Positions 9,388 through 18,799 of a stretch of 52,525 nt of DNA are shown here, in pieces. Each line of letters opens with the position of its first letter. Position 1 is the first letter of the stretch. Below the pieces are notes generated by a model. That model did no database searches, was not told the origin of the DNA, and saw nothing but the letters and a program-made list of their open reading frames with translations. The position numbers and the translations under genes are program-made. Origin of the DNA: JBMSHD01 sp049416425 (GTDB lineage: Bacteria; Pseudomonadota; Gammaproteobacteria; Francisellales; Francisellaceae); the NCBI GenBank assembly GCA_049416425.1, contig JBMSHD010000001.1, forward strand, positions 1 through 52,525. The letters are read 5' to 3'.

Positions 9388-9762
9388 ATGATTCAAAGTT
9401 TCAACGATCACGCCGCCAATGAAAGAACCTATCTGGCCTGGGTTCGAACCGCCATCGCCTTAATGGCATTTGGTTTTTTAATTGAAAAATTTGACATCTT
9501 CCTGCGCGTCATGGCAAAGGGAGTGGGCATGAAAACACAAAACTTCATGTCTCATTCTGCCGAGGCCATCGGTATTGTGCTAATGGTGATCGCCGCTACT
9601 ATCATCATCGTCTCTTCCATTCGCTTTGCCATCAACAGGCGGCTTATCGCTTCTCAAACCGTCTGCCACTATAACACCCGTTTTCCTGATATTTTTCTGG
9701 GTGTGCTCTTGACAACCATTACCATTTTCATGGTGATTTACGCTGTCTATGTTCTCAGCTGA
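9388..9762 (+). CDS. DUF202 (YidH-like) inner-membrane protein
   Basis: This is a 124-aa membrane protein. The family signature ANERTYLAWVRTAIALMAFG lies at about residues 9-28, followed by three predicted membrane helices (about 18-38, 60-82 and 98-122). This matches the YidH/YidG DUF202 family, whose role is not firmly established. Another member of the fold is the VTC-associated domain. The start is supported by an upstream AAGAGAGA. The transporter gene follows in the same direction. Confidence 0.85.
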   Translation: MIQSFNDHAANERTYLAWVRTAIALMAFGFLIEKFDIFLRVMAKGVGMKTQNFMSHSAEAIGIVLMVIAATIIIVSSIRFAINRRLIASQTVCHYNTRFPDIFLGVLLTTITIFMVIYAVYVLS

Positions 9763-9839
9763 TCATCATTTGTTATCGCTGGTAATCTGCCTTGTTATTG
9801 ACTATATTTTATTCTACCCTTGCCATAAGATCTGCCTTT

Positions 9840-11285
9840 ATGACCGATGTGAAAAACACTACACAAAAAACCCTGTCACAGCTGATGTTCTGGCTGTACA
9901 TCGTCATAGCCGCAGGCCTTTATTTTCTAGCGCTGTGGCTGCCATTCGGTCATTTTAGTCCAGCGGGAAAACATGCCTTTGCCGTATTTTGTGTCGCCAC
10001 CTTCCTCTGGATTACCAATATATTTCCCATTGCCATAACCGGTATTGTCGTGTTGTTCTTACTGCCCATAACCGGCGCCATCTCTTCAACTGATGTCTAT
10101 AGCTATTTTGGCAATTCCGCCATCTTTTTTGTGCTGGGTGCTTTTATTTTGGCCTCCCCGGTTATGCGATCAGGTCTCTCCAGACGCATTGCCATCAAAA
10201 TCATGATCCGCTTTGGCAAAGGTCCTAAACGACTGTTATTTTCCATCTTTTGTCTGTCGGCATTGCTCGCCTTTATTATCAGTGAACATGCCGTCGCTGC
10301 CATGATGTTACCAATTGTGCTCGAAATTCTTAAATACATCAAGAGTCAAAAAGGCAGTCATTTTGGCTTTGCCACTGTAATGGCCATGGCATGGGGAGCC
10401 ATGATTGGAGGTACGGCAACACTCTTAGGTGGTGCAAGAGCACCATTGACATTGGGGATATTGAGCGACACCTATGGACAAAATCCCATTTTAAGCCATT
10501 ACAGCTATATTAGCTTTCTCGATTGGACGATCTGGGTGATTCCTATCGTCATTGCCACTCTATGCTTTGCCTTTTTATCGGTCTATCTGATTGTACGAAA
10601 AAGCAAAGTCGACATTTCAGAGGCTCGCTTAAAGCTCATTGAACAAAATAAACAAATCGGTCGCATCACTCGCCGCGAGGTCTATACGCTTTTAGTATTA
10701 ATTGCCACGGTTAGCATGTGGGTGTTCTATGGCACCAATTGGGGACTGGACTGGATAGCACTCATGGGCGTGATCCTGGCTTTCTGTTTTAAAATTACGC
10801 GATGGGAAGAAGTCGAAAAAGATGTTCACTGGGGCATCTTCATCATGTATGGCAGCGCCATCGCTTTGAGTGTTTCACTTAAAAATACCGGTGCCGCGCA
10901 ACAGATGGTCGAGTTTATTATACAATATGGTCGTTTCTCCCCCTTGATGATCATGATTATGCTGATGATCCTGGCCTTTATCTTAACAGAGATTATGAGC
11001 AATGCCGCCGCCGTCGCCGTATTATTGCCTGTAGGGCTCGCTTTGGCGCCACAATTTGGCATTGATCCTAGAGCCATTGCCATTGTTATTGCCACCTGTG
11101 CGGGACTGACCTTTATGCTGCCTGTCAGCACACCCGCCATGGCACTGGCCTTAAACAGCAAATACGTGAATCAAAGACGTGTTCTGTTATGGGGACTATG
11201 GCTTAAATCTGTGAGTTTCATTGTAGTTCTTGTCACCATTTTGCTCTACTGGCCACTGATCGGACTGTCTTTTACCCTTAATTAA
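9840..11285 (+). CDS. DASS/SLC13-family anion or dicarboxylate transporter
   Basis: This polytopic inner-membrane protein has about 481 aa and 11-12 hydrophobic segments. It resembles the divalent anion:sodium symporter (SLC13, ArsB/NhaD superfamily) group. The two pseudo-repeats are visible as GNSAIFFVLGAFILASPVM and the C-terminal MLPVSTPAMALALNSKYV, plus a conserved EIMSNAAAVAVLLPV segment. The expected substrates are dicarboxylates, sulfate or related anions; the sequence alone does not decide. I prefer ATG 9840 over an upstream TTG at 9792 that would add 16 poorly conserved residues. Confidence 0.8.
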   Translation: MTDVKNTTQKTLSQLMFWLYIVIAAGLYFLALWLPFGHFSPAGKHAFAVFCVATFLWITNIFPIAITGIVVLFLLPITGAISSTDVYSYFGNSAIFFVLGAFILASPVMRSGLSRRIAIKIMIRFGKGPKRLLFSIFCLSALLAFIISEHAVAAMMLPIVLEILKYIKSQKGSHFGFATVMAMAWGAMIGGTATLLGGARAPLTLGILSDTYGQNPILSHYSYISFLDWTIWVIPIVIATLCFAFLSVYLIVRKSKVDISEARLKLIEQNKQIGRITRREVYTLLVLIATVSMWVFYGTNWGLDWIALMGVILAFCFKITRWEEVEKDVHWGIFIMYGSAIALSVSLKNTGAAQQMVEFIIQYGRFSPLMIMIMLMILAFILTEIMSNAAAVAVLLPVGLALAPQFGIDPRAIAIVIATCAGLTFMLPVSTPAMALALNSKYVNQRRVLLWGLWLKSVSFIVVLVTILLYWPLIGLSFTLN

Positions 11286-11348
11286 ACATTGCCATAAACC
11301 GATTATCCTCAGTAAAATAGGGAATGATTTCACGTTTTACTCTCCATC

Positions 11349-12326
11349 ATGAATAAGACACTAAAAGACATTCTCAACTTGTTAAATACAAAAGACATCA
11401 TAAGCGGTGATGAGCTTGGCAGACACCTTAATATCACGCGCGCCGCCATCTGGAAGGCGATCAGGCAGCTCAATGAACAATACCATTGCCAGATCGAAAG
11501 CATCAAAGGTAAAGGCTACAAGCTCACTCATCACTTCTGTTTTCTTAATGAAAATGAAATCCTTGAGGGTATTGATCGCTCAACTATTGTGCTGTCTCTA
11601 TTTGACACCCTGAACTCAACCAATGATTATCTCAATAAACAAAAGAATAACGACGGGAAATATCAGCTTTGCATCAGTGAACATCAGTCCGCCGGCAAAG
11701 GACGCTTTGATCGACGCTGGCATTCGCCTTTTGGTCAGAATATTTATCTGTCATTAAAGAGCACTTTATTTAGCGATGTCAGCGAGCTCTCGGGGCTGAG
11801 CCTAGCAACCGCCGCTGTTATTGCCGATGGTTTAAAAACGATCTATCCAACGCTTGATATCGGTATCAAATGGCCTAACGACATCTATCTCAATCATAAA
11901 AAACTCTCGGGCAATCTCACCGAGATTAAAGCAACGTCCAATCTTCAGACCGAAATCATCATCGGTATCGGCATCAATGTCAACACCATGGAAGATGCCC
12001 GCAATACGATCAGCCAGCCTTGGATTTCTCTGGCGCAAGCGCTAGGACATCAGGAAGATCGAAATATCATTATCAATCTGCTGTTGAAACGATTGATTCA
12101 GATGCTTGAGATCATTGAAAAACAAGGTTGTTCCACTTTCCTTTCACTCTATCGACATTTTGATTTTCTCAAAAATAAAAAAATAACACTGCATCTGCCC
12201 AATGGCAATACCGTCACAGGCATAGCCATTGGCACCAATGAACGCGGTCTCATAGGCCTAAAAACAGACAATGGCATTGACTATTTCTCATCAGGAGAGG
12301 CCTCCATTGATAAATCATTCATCTAG
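11349..12326 (+). CDS. birA: Bifunctional biotin-[acetyl-CoA-carboxylase] ligase / biotin operon repressor BirA
   Basis: This 325-aa protein attaches biotin to the BCCP subunit of acetyl-CoA carboxylase. The N-terminal winged helix (about residues 1-60, ISGDELGRHLNITRAAIWKA) shows it is also a DNA-binding repressor. The catalytic biotinyl-AMP loop reads GKGRFDRRWHSPFGQNIYLS and is followed by IKWPNDIYL and a C-terminal SH3-like domain. Length and order match E. coli BirA. No biotin synthesis genes are nearby. Confidence 0.95.
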   Translation: MNKTLKDILNLLNTKDIISGDELGRHLNITRAAIWKAIRQLNEQYHCQIESIKGKGYKLTHHFCFLNENEILEGIDRSTIVLSLFDTLNSTNDYLNKQKNNDGKYQLCISEHQSAGKGRFDRRWHSPFGQNIYLSLKSTLFSDVSELSGLSLATAAVIADGLKTIYPTLDIGIKWPNDIYLNHKKLSGNLTEIKATSNLQTEIIIGIGINVNTMEDARNTISQPWISLAQALGHQEDRNIIINLLLKRLIQMLEIIEKQGCSTFLSLYRHFDFLKNKKITLHLPNGNTVTGIAIGTNERGLIGLKTDNGIDYFSSGEASIDKSFI

Positions 12327-12391
12327 TCCCGTTTAACAAAAAACCTGTCTCTACCATTTCAGCTATTTTTTCTTATGTGCCAATAAAAGGC

Positions 12392-12454
12392 TTGACATCT
12401 ATTTTCAATAGTGAAAACATAGTCATATTAACAATTATTCATGTTTTAATATGA
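12392..12454 (+). promoter_or_regulatory. Candidate promoter and ArsR operator
   Basis: A perfect -35 TTGACA (12392-12397) has only a weak -10 (AAACAT at 12415, or CATAGT with a 20-bp spacer). Downstream is a near-perfect inverted repeat: TCATATTAACA (12423-12433) and TGTTTTAATATGA (12442-12454). It overlaps the arsR start codon. This is where an autoregulating ArsR/SmtB repressor would be expected to bind. No Shine-Dalgarno is visible before the ATG at 12451. Confidence 0.55.
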
Positions 12455-12753
12455 TAAAATCCGAGGATATTCAAACCCTGAAGATACTGACTGAAATCTG
12501 TCGCCTGATGGGGGATGGAAATCGACTGCGAATCCTTTACTTATGCATGGAAGAACCTCATTCCGTTGGTGATATTGCCAAGAGACTTGAGATGTCACAG
12601 TCACTCACCAGCCAACATCTTCGATTTTTAAAGGCCGCCAGACTGGTTGAGAGTGAACGTCGAGGTAAACAGGTCTTTTATGCGCTTTATGATGAGCATA
12701 TTCGCTGCATCTTGAATGATATGTATCAACACTGGTCCACCGATGATCATTAA
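12451..12753 (+). CDS. ArsR/SmtB-family zinc-type transcriptional repressor
   Basis: This is a winged-helix repressor of 100 aa. The recognition region is SVGDIAKRLEMSQSLTSQHL (about residues 45-64). The arsenic-type ELCVCD site is absent. Instead the C-terminal alpha-5 helix has Asp81, His83 and His94, spaced as in SmtB/CzrA (D-x-H-x10-H), with Asp98 or His100 available as fourth ligand. I therefore infer zinc (or Cd/Pb) sensing, with derepression of the downstream ATPase. The stop codon runs into the Shine-Dalgarno of that ATPase (TAAGGA), so the two form an operon. Confidence 0.88.
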   Translation: MIKSEDIQTLKILTEICRLMGDGNRLRILYLCMEEPHSVGDIAKRLEMSQSLTSQHLRFLKAARLVESERRGKQVFYALYDEHIRCILNDMYQHWSTDDH

Positions 12754-12763
12754 GGAAACTATT

Positions 12764-15010
12764 ATGTTGGAATATAAAATTTATGGCCTGGACTGCGCCG
12801 AAGAGGTTGCCATGTTAAAATCGGCACTTCTGCCTTATATCAAAGATGAAAATCTGCTCAATTTCAATCTTTTGAAGGGAAAACTCTCTATCGATAACCG
12901 TGATCAGTTTTCAATAAAGCTTATCGAAAAGAAGATTAAATCCACAGGTCTCCGTGCCGTTTTATGGCAAGAATATGAAGCCAGTCAAACCCAAAAAACC
13001 ACGCTCTGGCAACGCCATCAGCGCTTGATCTTAACCATTATCAGCGGCCTGAGTTTACTGATCGGTTTTGTCATTCATGGTTACAACCACGGCTATACTC
13101 ATGCTCTGCTGTCAAATGATGCCACAATGAGCGGCATGCCCAACAGCGCCATTTTATTTTACCTTTTATCACTTATTATCGGCGGCTGGTATATCTATCC
13201 GAAAGCCTTCAATGCCGTCAAACGACTTCGGGCCGATATGAACCTGCTTATGACTGTCGCTATCATTGGCTCCATCTTTCTTGGACAGTGGCTGGAAGCG
13301 GCGATGATCGTATTTCTGTTTTCCATCGCCATGTTGCTAGAGAGCTGGAGCGTCTCTCGTGCTCGCGCCGCCATCGGCAAACTATTTGAACTCACACCCG
13401 AGGTCGCCGAGGTCTTCTGTCCACATCACGGTGATATCGACTTAAAGCCAGTAGTCGAGATCAACATCGGCGCCATCATCATCGTCAAACCCGGAAATCG
13501 CATTCCTTTGGATGGTGAAATTATTGAAGGAACAAGCTTTATCAACCAGTCGCCCATTACCGGTGAGTCAATGCCGGTTGAGAAGAAAACCGGGGATAGC
13601 GTTTTTGCCGGCACCTTAAATGAAGACAGCCTGATTAAAATACGTGTGACAAGACTCGCTCAAAATTCAACACTGGCCAAGATTATTCAACAGGTTGAGA
13701 TGGCACAGGCCAAAAAAGCTCGCTCCGAGAAATGGGTAGAACAGTTCGCTAAATATTATACGCCATTGATGATTTTGCTGGCAATATTCATTGCCGTGAT
13801 ACCGCCGCTGTTTGGCGGCAGCTGGTATAACTGGTTTTATGAGGCTTTGGTCATCCTGGTCATCGCCTGCCCCTGCGCTCTGGTCATATCAACACCCGTT
13901 AGCATCGTCTCGGGATTGACAGCCGCGGCACGAAAAGGGCTGTTGGTTAAAGGCGGTGACTTTCTGGAACGTGCCGCCAGCATCAAGGTCATTGCCTTTG
14001 ATAAGACCGGCACCATCACCGAAGGCAAACCCAGACTCAAGCGTCTTGTCAATATTTCAACAAAGCATGATGATAAAACACTGATGCAGATCGCCTGGGC
14101 ACTGGAATCGGGCAGCTCTCATCCTCTGGCTCATGCCGTTATTGATTTCGCTGAAAACAATGCTATAGAGTCACCCCGTCAGGCACTTAATCTAACGACG
14201 ATTAAAGGCAAAGCTGTCACCGGAGAAATCAATGGCGATCATTACTGGATCGGTTCTCATCGCTATATGCATGAACTTCATGCTGTCGCCGACAATGGTG
14301 ATGATAAAACCTTCCATGATACGATTTTGCAATTGGAAAACAGCGGACACAGCCTGCTGATTCTAGGGCAGACTCGGCATATTCTTGGTCTTTTTGCCGT
14401 AGCGGATGAATTAAGAAATAGTAGTAAATCCGCTATTTCGAAGTTAAATCAACAGCATATTGAGACAGTATTGCTCACCGGCGACAATAAAGGCACTGCC
14501 ATGCAAATTGGTAAAGAGGCAAAAATACACAACATTAAAGCCGAATTATTGCCCGAGGATAAAGTCGATGCCATTGAAAGTCTTAGATCTCAATATCACA
14601 CCGTTGCCATGGTTGGTGATGGTATCAATGATGCTCCAGCTTTAGCTCGCGCCGATATCAGTTTTGCCATGGGTAAAGCCGGCAGTGACGTCGCCATTGA
14701 ATCGGCCGATATCGCGTTGATGTCTGACGATTTAAATAAGCTGCCCTGGCTTGTCAAACACTCAAAACGGGTAATGCGCATCATTAAACAGAACATCACC
14801 TTTGCCCTTGGGCTTAAACTGATTTTTATCATATTGGCTTTGTTTGAACTGGCTACGATCTGGATGGCCATCGGTGCCGATATGGGCGCCTCTCTTCTGG
14901 TTGTATTTAACAGCCTAAGACTTCTAAGAGATAAGAAAATTCCTCAACTACCGACTACCAAGTGTCAATCAAGCAGTCATAACCATAAAACAGATTGCTG
15001 CAAGGCATAG
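12764..15010 (+). CDS. zntA: Zn/Cd/Pb-translocating P1B-type ATPase (ZntA/CadA-like)
   Basis: This inner-membrane efflux pump has about 748 aa. A short N-terminal domain has GLDCAEEVAMLK, with the single Cys-Ala-Glu-Glu variant of the metal site. The actuator has SPITGES, the membrane metal site has CPCALVIS, the phosphorylation site is DKTGTITEGKP and the hinge is GDGINDAPALA. The CPC motif with this context fits the Zn/Cd/Pb subgroup. The extreme C-terminus is rich in Cys and His (HNHKTDCCKA), a probable extra metal site. Start 12764 is chosen for AAGGA 8 bases upstream; a longer frame from 12716 would overlap the repressor. Confidence 0.93.
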   Translation: MLEYKIYGLDCAEEVAMLKSALLPYIKDENLLNFNLLKGKLSIDNRDQFSIKLIEKKIKSTGLRAVLWQEYEASQTQKTTLWQRHQRLILTIISGLSLLIGFVIHGYNHGYTHALLSNDATMSGMPNSAILFYLLSLIIGGWYIYPKAFNAVKRLRADMNLLMTVAIIGSIFLGQWLEAAMIVFLFSIAMLLESWSVSRARAAIGKLFELTPEVAEVFCPHHGDIDLKPVVEINIGAIIIVKPGNRIPLDGEIIEGTSFINQSPITGESMPVEKKTGDSVFAGTLNEDSLIKIRVTRLAQNSTLAKIIQQVEMAQAKKARSEKWVEQFAKYYTPLMILLAIFIAVIPPLFGGSWYNWFYEALVILVIACPCALVISTPVSIVSGLTAAARKGLLVKGGDFLERAASIKVIAFDKTGTITEGKPRLKRLVNISTKHDDKTLMQIAWALESGSSHPLAHAVIDFAENNAIESPRQALNLTTIKGKAVTGEINGDHYWIGSHRYMHELHAVADNGDDKTFHDTILQLENSGHSLLILGQTRHILGLFAVADELRNSSKSAISKLNQQHIETVLLTGDNKGTAMQIGKEAKIHNIKAELLPEDKVDAIESLRSQYHTVAMVGDGINDAPALARADISFAMGKAGSDVAIESADIALMSDDLNKLPWLVKHSKRVMRIIKQNITFALGLKLIFIILALFELATIWMAIGADMGASLLVVFNSLRLLRDKKIPQLPTTKCQSSSHNHKTDCCKA

Positions 15011-15286
15011 TCACGTCAATCACTTTTATTCTGATAATTCATCCAGCTAATAATCCTCGAGATTTAAGATCAGATCGGCGAAGAATTTAGAAATGAATCC
15101 ATATGGAAAAAAAGCTGTTTCTCGCACCAAATGGCAATGGCTTGGAATATGAAGCGATAGGTTACAGATTAAAGATGGCGTTAAAGAAGCATGAGGCACA
15201 CGCCCCTTCTATTTCCACTTCTGTCATTATAAATGTCTTTAAATAGACGGCAGCGGTTTGGTGGCGCAAAATTTAAGGCAGCTTGC
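15011..15286. other. Intergenic region between convergent genes, no gene seen
   Basis: Only very short open frames occur here (19 and 23 codons), without good ribosome sites or recognisable products. I see no convincing terminator hairpin with a T-run for either the zntA-like gene or the small membrane protein. No repeat matches other parts of the window. Confidence 0.5.
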
Positions 15287-15514
15287 TTATTTTCCCAAAT
15301 CAGATGACTGACTGCCACCTCGATTCAAAATGAGATTCTTAAGCATCGTATAGCCCACCATCGCCAATGGTGCAAGGTAGACCCAGTAGACGATGTGCCC
15401 CGCAACCTCAATCTCAAAATTGTTGAAATAATACACCGCTGTCAATGTGGCAATAAAGAGAATGCAAGACAGATAAAAGATCAGATTGGCTAGGATATTG
15501 AGTTTTTCGCGCAT
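15287..15514 (-). CDS. Small two-helix membrane protein, unknown
   Basis: This is a 75-aa protein with two hydrophobic helices (about residues 8-29 and 38-60) and a polar tail. I do not recognise a family. It lies 88 bases downstream of the EmrA-like adaptor on the same strand. Several adaptors of this type (for example AaeX-AaeA, YiaW-YiaV) are accompanied by a small inner-membrane protein, so a functional link is possible. The sequence does not look like AaeX. Confidence 0.6.
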   Translation of the reverse strand: MREKLNILANLIFYLSCILFIATLTAVYYFNNFEIEVAGHIVYWVYLAPLAMVGYTMLKNLILNRGGSQSSDLGK

Positions 15515-15602
15515 CGTTTATTTGTATTTTTGCATACTTTGCCGCGGATTATACGTGAAATAATGTGCAATTGATAGCTCTAGAATCTGAATATCCGCTA
15601 AA

Positions 15603-16649
15603 CTAAGACCTTGTATTCACAGTGACCGTTGCCGAAGCTCCGACTCGAAGCGGAGGCAGTTTCTCCAAAAGCGACTTATCGATAGCAATTTTCACCGGAA
15701 AACGCTGAGTGACTTTGACCCAGTTACCCGTGGCATTCTCAGGTGGCAGCAATGAAAACACACTGCCGCTGCCATGGCTGATGCTTTGAATTTTTCCCTT
15801 TATCACTAAATCCGGATACATATCGAGCACGATCGTCGCTGCTTGCCCCGGGCGCATAGCCGACATCTGTGTTTCTTTGTAGTTGGCATCCACCCAAATC
15901 ATGGCATCTTCCACCAGCACAAACAGGTTATTCCCCGCATTGATCATCGATCCTTTACGCAATGAGAAATCGGTAATATAGCCATCCGCAGCCGCATAGA
16001 CCCTGGTATAGCTTAAATTCAATTGCGCATCGGCTAAAGCAGCTTCTGTGGCGGCAATTTTTGCCTTTTGCACCATAAGCTGCTTCTGTTGCTCGGAAAT
16101 CGATGCCTTTGCCGCGGCAACATTGGCGATAGCAACATCCAGATCACCCTTGACCTCATCCCCCTCCTCTTTAGTTGCTTGCCCCTGATACACCAAAGGT
16201 TCGATACGGTTTGCCTTTTGCTGTGCCACAAATTTTTGAGCCTGGGCTTGATCCAGTTTTGCCTCTTGCAGCCGAACATTGTCTTTAATGGCATCCACCT
16301 GACGTTTTTCAAGTTCAAGATTTGCACGTGCCTGATCGAGCGCATACTGGTAAGCCTGAGGTTCAATGCTAAATAGTAGCTGACCTTTTTTCACCCGCTC
16401 ATTATTTTGAACATCAATAGTTTCCACCTTACCACTGACTTGTGCTGCTACATGGACAATATCCGCATTGACATAGGCATCATCCGTGGAAGGATAGATA
16501 TCATTATGGCGAATATAGAGATAAAATCCCAGACACACAAGAAGCAAAACGACAATGGTAATACCATATTTCAATGCTTTATGATTTGCTTTTTTTCCAT
16601 TGGCACCGACCTCTGGCTTCATCTCACCGTCTTTATCATCCTGCTGCAT
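15603..16649 (-). CDS. EmrA/HlyD-type membrane fusion protein
   Basis: This is a periplasmic adaptor of 348 aa. It has a cytoplasmic acidic N-terminus and one membrane anchor (about residues 27-46). A split lipoyl domain reads STDDAYVNADIVHVAAQVSGKV and VKKGQLLFSIEP, then a coiled-coil hairpin (about 100-215) and a beta-barrel follow. The STDDAYV start is typical of EmrA, AaeA and YibH. No partner EmrB-type or AaeB-type permease is adjacent. An AAGGAG ribosome site precedes the ATG. The gene follows era by 16 bases, so it may ride on the era transcript. Confidence 0.9.
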   Translation of the reverse strand: MQQDDKDGEMKPEVGANGKKANHKALKYGITIVVLLLVCLGFYLYIRHNDIYPSTDDAYVNADIVHVAAQVSGKVETIDVQNNERVKKGQLLFSIEPQAYQYALDQARANLELEKRQVDAIKDNVRLQEAKLDQAQAQKFVAQQKANRIEPLVYQGQATKEEGDEVKGDLDVAIANVAAAKASISEQQKQLMVQKAKIAATEAALADAQLNLSYTRVYAAADGYITDFSLRKGSMINAGNNLFVLVEDAMIWVDANYKETQMSAMRPGQAATIVLDMYPDLVIKGKIQSISHGSGSVFSLLPPENATGNWVKVTQRFPVKIAIDKSLLEKLPPLRVGASATVTVNTRS

Positions 16650-16665
16650 TACAACATTCTCCTTG

Positions 16666-17562
16666 TTAATCTATATTATATCCAAGCGATTTTAAAGCAC
16701 GATCATCATCAGACCAACCTTCTTTGATTTTCACCCAAAGTTGCAGAAATACCTTTTTATCGAGCATACGTTCAATATCCTTGCGCGCATCAGTACCAAT
16801 TTTTTTCAATCGCTGCCCTTTAACACCAATAACCATAGCCTTCTGCCCCTTGCGTTCAACCAGAATAGCCGCCTGAATATCAAACAGGTCTTTATCGACA
16901 TTGTATTTACAGGCTTCAATTTCCACGGTGAGCTGATAAGGCACCTCCTGACCAAGACTACGCATCAGCTTTTCACGAATGATCTCGGCGATTAAAAAGC
17001 GTTCACTGCGATCGGTAATCTGATCTTCGGCAAAGAAAAAATGGTCACTGTCAGGCAGATAGTCGCAAACCATGCACTCTAGAGCACGGATATGGTGCCC
17101 CTGTTTGGCAGAGATCAGAAAACTGGCGGCAAAAGGATAATTCGCCAAGACCCTCTGTTCAAACTGCTTAGCCTCATTTGAACCATACAGCTGATCAACC
17201 TTGTTAATCACAGCGATAACCGGCACATCAAGCCCCTGCATTTTTTGAACGATCCAGTCCTCGGCTTCCGTCCACTTGCCAACCTCAACCACAAACAACA
17301 CCACATCAACATCTCTCAATACACTGGATGCCGCCTTATTCATAAAACGATTGATGGCTCTTGGTTCATTCTGATGAAGCCCTGGCGTATCAACATAGAT
17401 AAACTGCGCCTTTTCTGTGGTTTTGATTCCGGTAATTTGATGCCGGGTGGTCTGCGGTTTTCTTGAGGTGATACTGACCTTATACTGTAATATATGGTTT
17501 AAAAGTGTTGATTTTCCAACATTGGGACGCCCTACAATGGCAACATAACCACATTTTTTCAT
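16666..17562 (-). CDS. era: GTPase Era
   Basis: This is a Ras-like GTPase with a C-terminal KH domain (298 aa). It binds the 3' end of 16S rRNA and supports 30S assembly. G1 is GRPNVGKST (about residues 11-19), G2 lies in TRHQITG, G3 is DTPG and G4 is NKVD. The KH domain holds VIGVKGQRLKKIGTDARKD near residue 245. Length is normal. It is usually found beside rnc in gammaproteobacteria; here it follows an aminotransferase gene instead. Confidence 0.97.
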   Translation of the reverse strand: MKKCGYVAIVGRPNVGKSTLLNHILQYKVSITSRKPQTTRHQITGIKTTEKAQFIYVDTPGLHQNEPRAINRFMNKAASSVLRDVDVVLFVVEVGKWTEAEDWIVQKMQGLDVPVIAVINKVDQLYGSNEAKQFEQRVLANYPFAASFLISAKQGHHIRALECMVCDYLPDSDHFFFAEDQITDRSERFLIAEIIREKLMRSLGQEVPYQLTVEIEACKYNVDKDLFDIQAAILVERKGQKAMVIGVKGQRLKKIGTDARKDIERMLDKKVFLQLWVKIKEGWSDDDRALKSLGYNID

Positions 17563-17593
17563 AAATTATGCTATTGATCGATTATTCTTGTGA

Positions 17594-18799
17594 CTATTGT
17601 AATGGGATTTGACTGACATGTCGATCAACAAACAAAGCTAACCGATCGATCGCTTCATCGAGTATCGGAATGTCAAAGGCACAGGACAGGCGCATAAACC
17701 CAGGCATGCCAAAACTCATCCCCGGCATCACCGCCACGCCATTTTCCTCCAACAGCGTCAATGCAAACGCCAGATCACTCTGAAAACCACATCGATCAAT
17801 CAGTGCTCGAATATCGCAAAACAGATAAAAACTCGCCTCCGGCAGTCGACAGTCAATGCCTGAAATTGCCTTTAACCGATGATAAACAAACTCGGTTCTC
17901 TGGCGATAACATGCCAGCTGATTTTTGATATCTTCACGTTTAAGCTGTAAGGCCGCAACAGCAGCACATTGAGAAATCGTTGACGCCGCGGTAATAGTCT
18001 GTGACTGAAATTTAACAATCGCTTCAATCACATCCGCGGCTCCCAATACATAACCAACTCGCCAGCCCGCCATGGCATAGCTTTTTGACACGCCATTGGC
18101 GATGATATAGCGATCGCTTAACTCCGGATAATTTTGAATCAGACATCTTGGCGGCTGCTGCCAATACAACAGATCATAAATATCATCGGCAATCAACCAT
18201 AGATCTTTAAATTCTCTGGCAATCTCGGCAAGCACGTTTAGCGTCGATTCATCATACATCATGCCGGTCGGATTATGTGGCTGATTGAGAATAACAGCCC
18301 GGGTCTTTGCATTGACAGCTGCGCGCAATTTAACACCATTGGGCTGAAATCCATGTTCGGCATCTCCAGGGACAATCACCGTCTTAGCGCCACACAACTT
18401 GATCATGTCAGGATAGGATGTCCAATAAGGAGAGAAAACGATGACCTCATCCTCTGGATCAAGCACACATTGTAAAATACTGTAAAGGCTGTGTTTAGCC
18501 CCCGTTGTGACACAGACTTCATCAAGGCTGTAATCCAGTCCGTAATCTCTGTTATAGCGTGCTATAATCGCCTCTTTAAGCTCACTGATGCCGGCAATCG
18601 GACTGTATGTTGTTCGATTATCATCAATGGCCTGCTTAGCAGCGGCTTTTGCCACATCAGGAGAAGGAAATCCAGGTTCGCCAACGGCCAGCGAAATAAT
18701 ATCTCTCCCTTGCTCTTTAAGTCTTAACGCTGCTTTGGCCATCATCGCTGTCTGTGAAGGGTCTATTTGTCGTATACGATCACTGATTCTTTCTCTCAT
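17594..18799 (-). CDS. Class I pyridoxal-phosphate aminotransferase (aspartate aminotransferase-like)
   Basis: This is a fold-type I enzyme of 401 aa resembling the Ib subgroup of aspartate aminotransferases. Visible motifs are NQPHNPTG, the PLP-lysine segment SKSYAMAGWRVGY (Lys near residue 237) and a C-terminal FMRLSCAFD with the arginine that binds the alpha-carboxylate. It would make aspartate or a related amino acid from 2-oxoacids. The ATG lies inside the end of barA (20-bp overlap), so the two are translationally coupled. Substrate specificity is not certain from sequence. Confidence 0.88.
   Translation of the reverse strand: MRERISDRIRQIDPSQTAMMAKAALRLKEQGRDIISLAVGEPGFPSPDVAKAAAKQAIDDNRTTYSPIAGISELKEAIIARYNRDYGLDYSLDEVCVTTGAKHSLYSILQCVLDPEDEVIVFSPYWTSYPDMIKLCGAKTVIVPGDAEHGFQPNGVKLRAAVNAKTRAVILNQPHNPTGMMYDESTLNVLAEIAREFKDLWLIADDIYDLLYWQQPPRCLIQNYPELSDRYIIANGVSKSYAMAGWRVGYVLGAADVIEAIVKFQSQTITAASTISQCAAVAALQLKREDIKNQLACYRQRTEFVYHRLKAISGIDCRLPEASFYLFCDIRALIDRCGFQSDLAFALTLLEENGVAVMPGMSFGMPGFMRLSCAFDIPILDEAIDRLALFVDRHVSQIPLQ

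Noticed and set aside
15093..15243. Two very short open frames (19 and 23 codons) in the gap after the P-type ATPase
   Set aside because: Too short, no ribosome sites, and no similarity that I can recognise.
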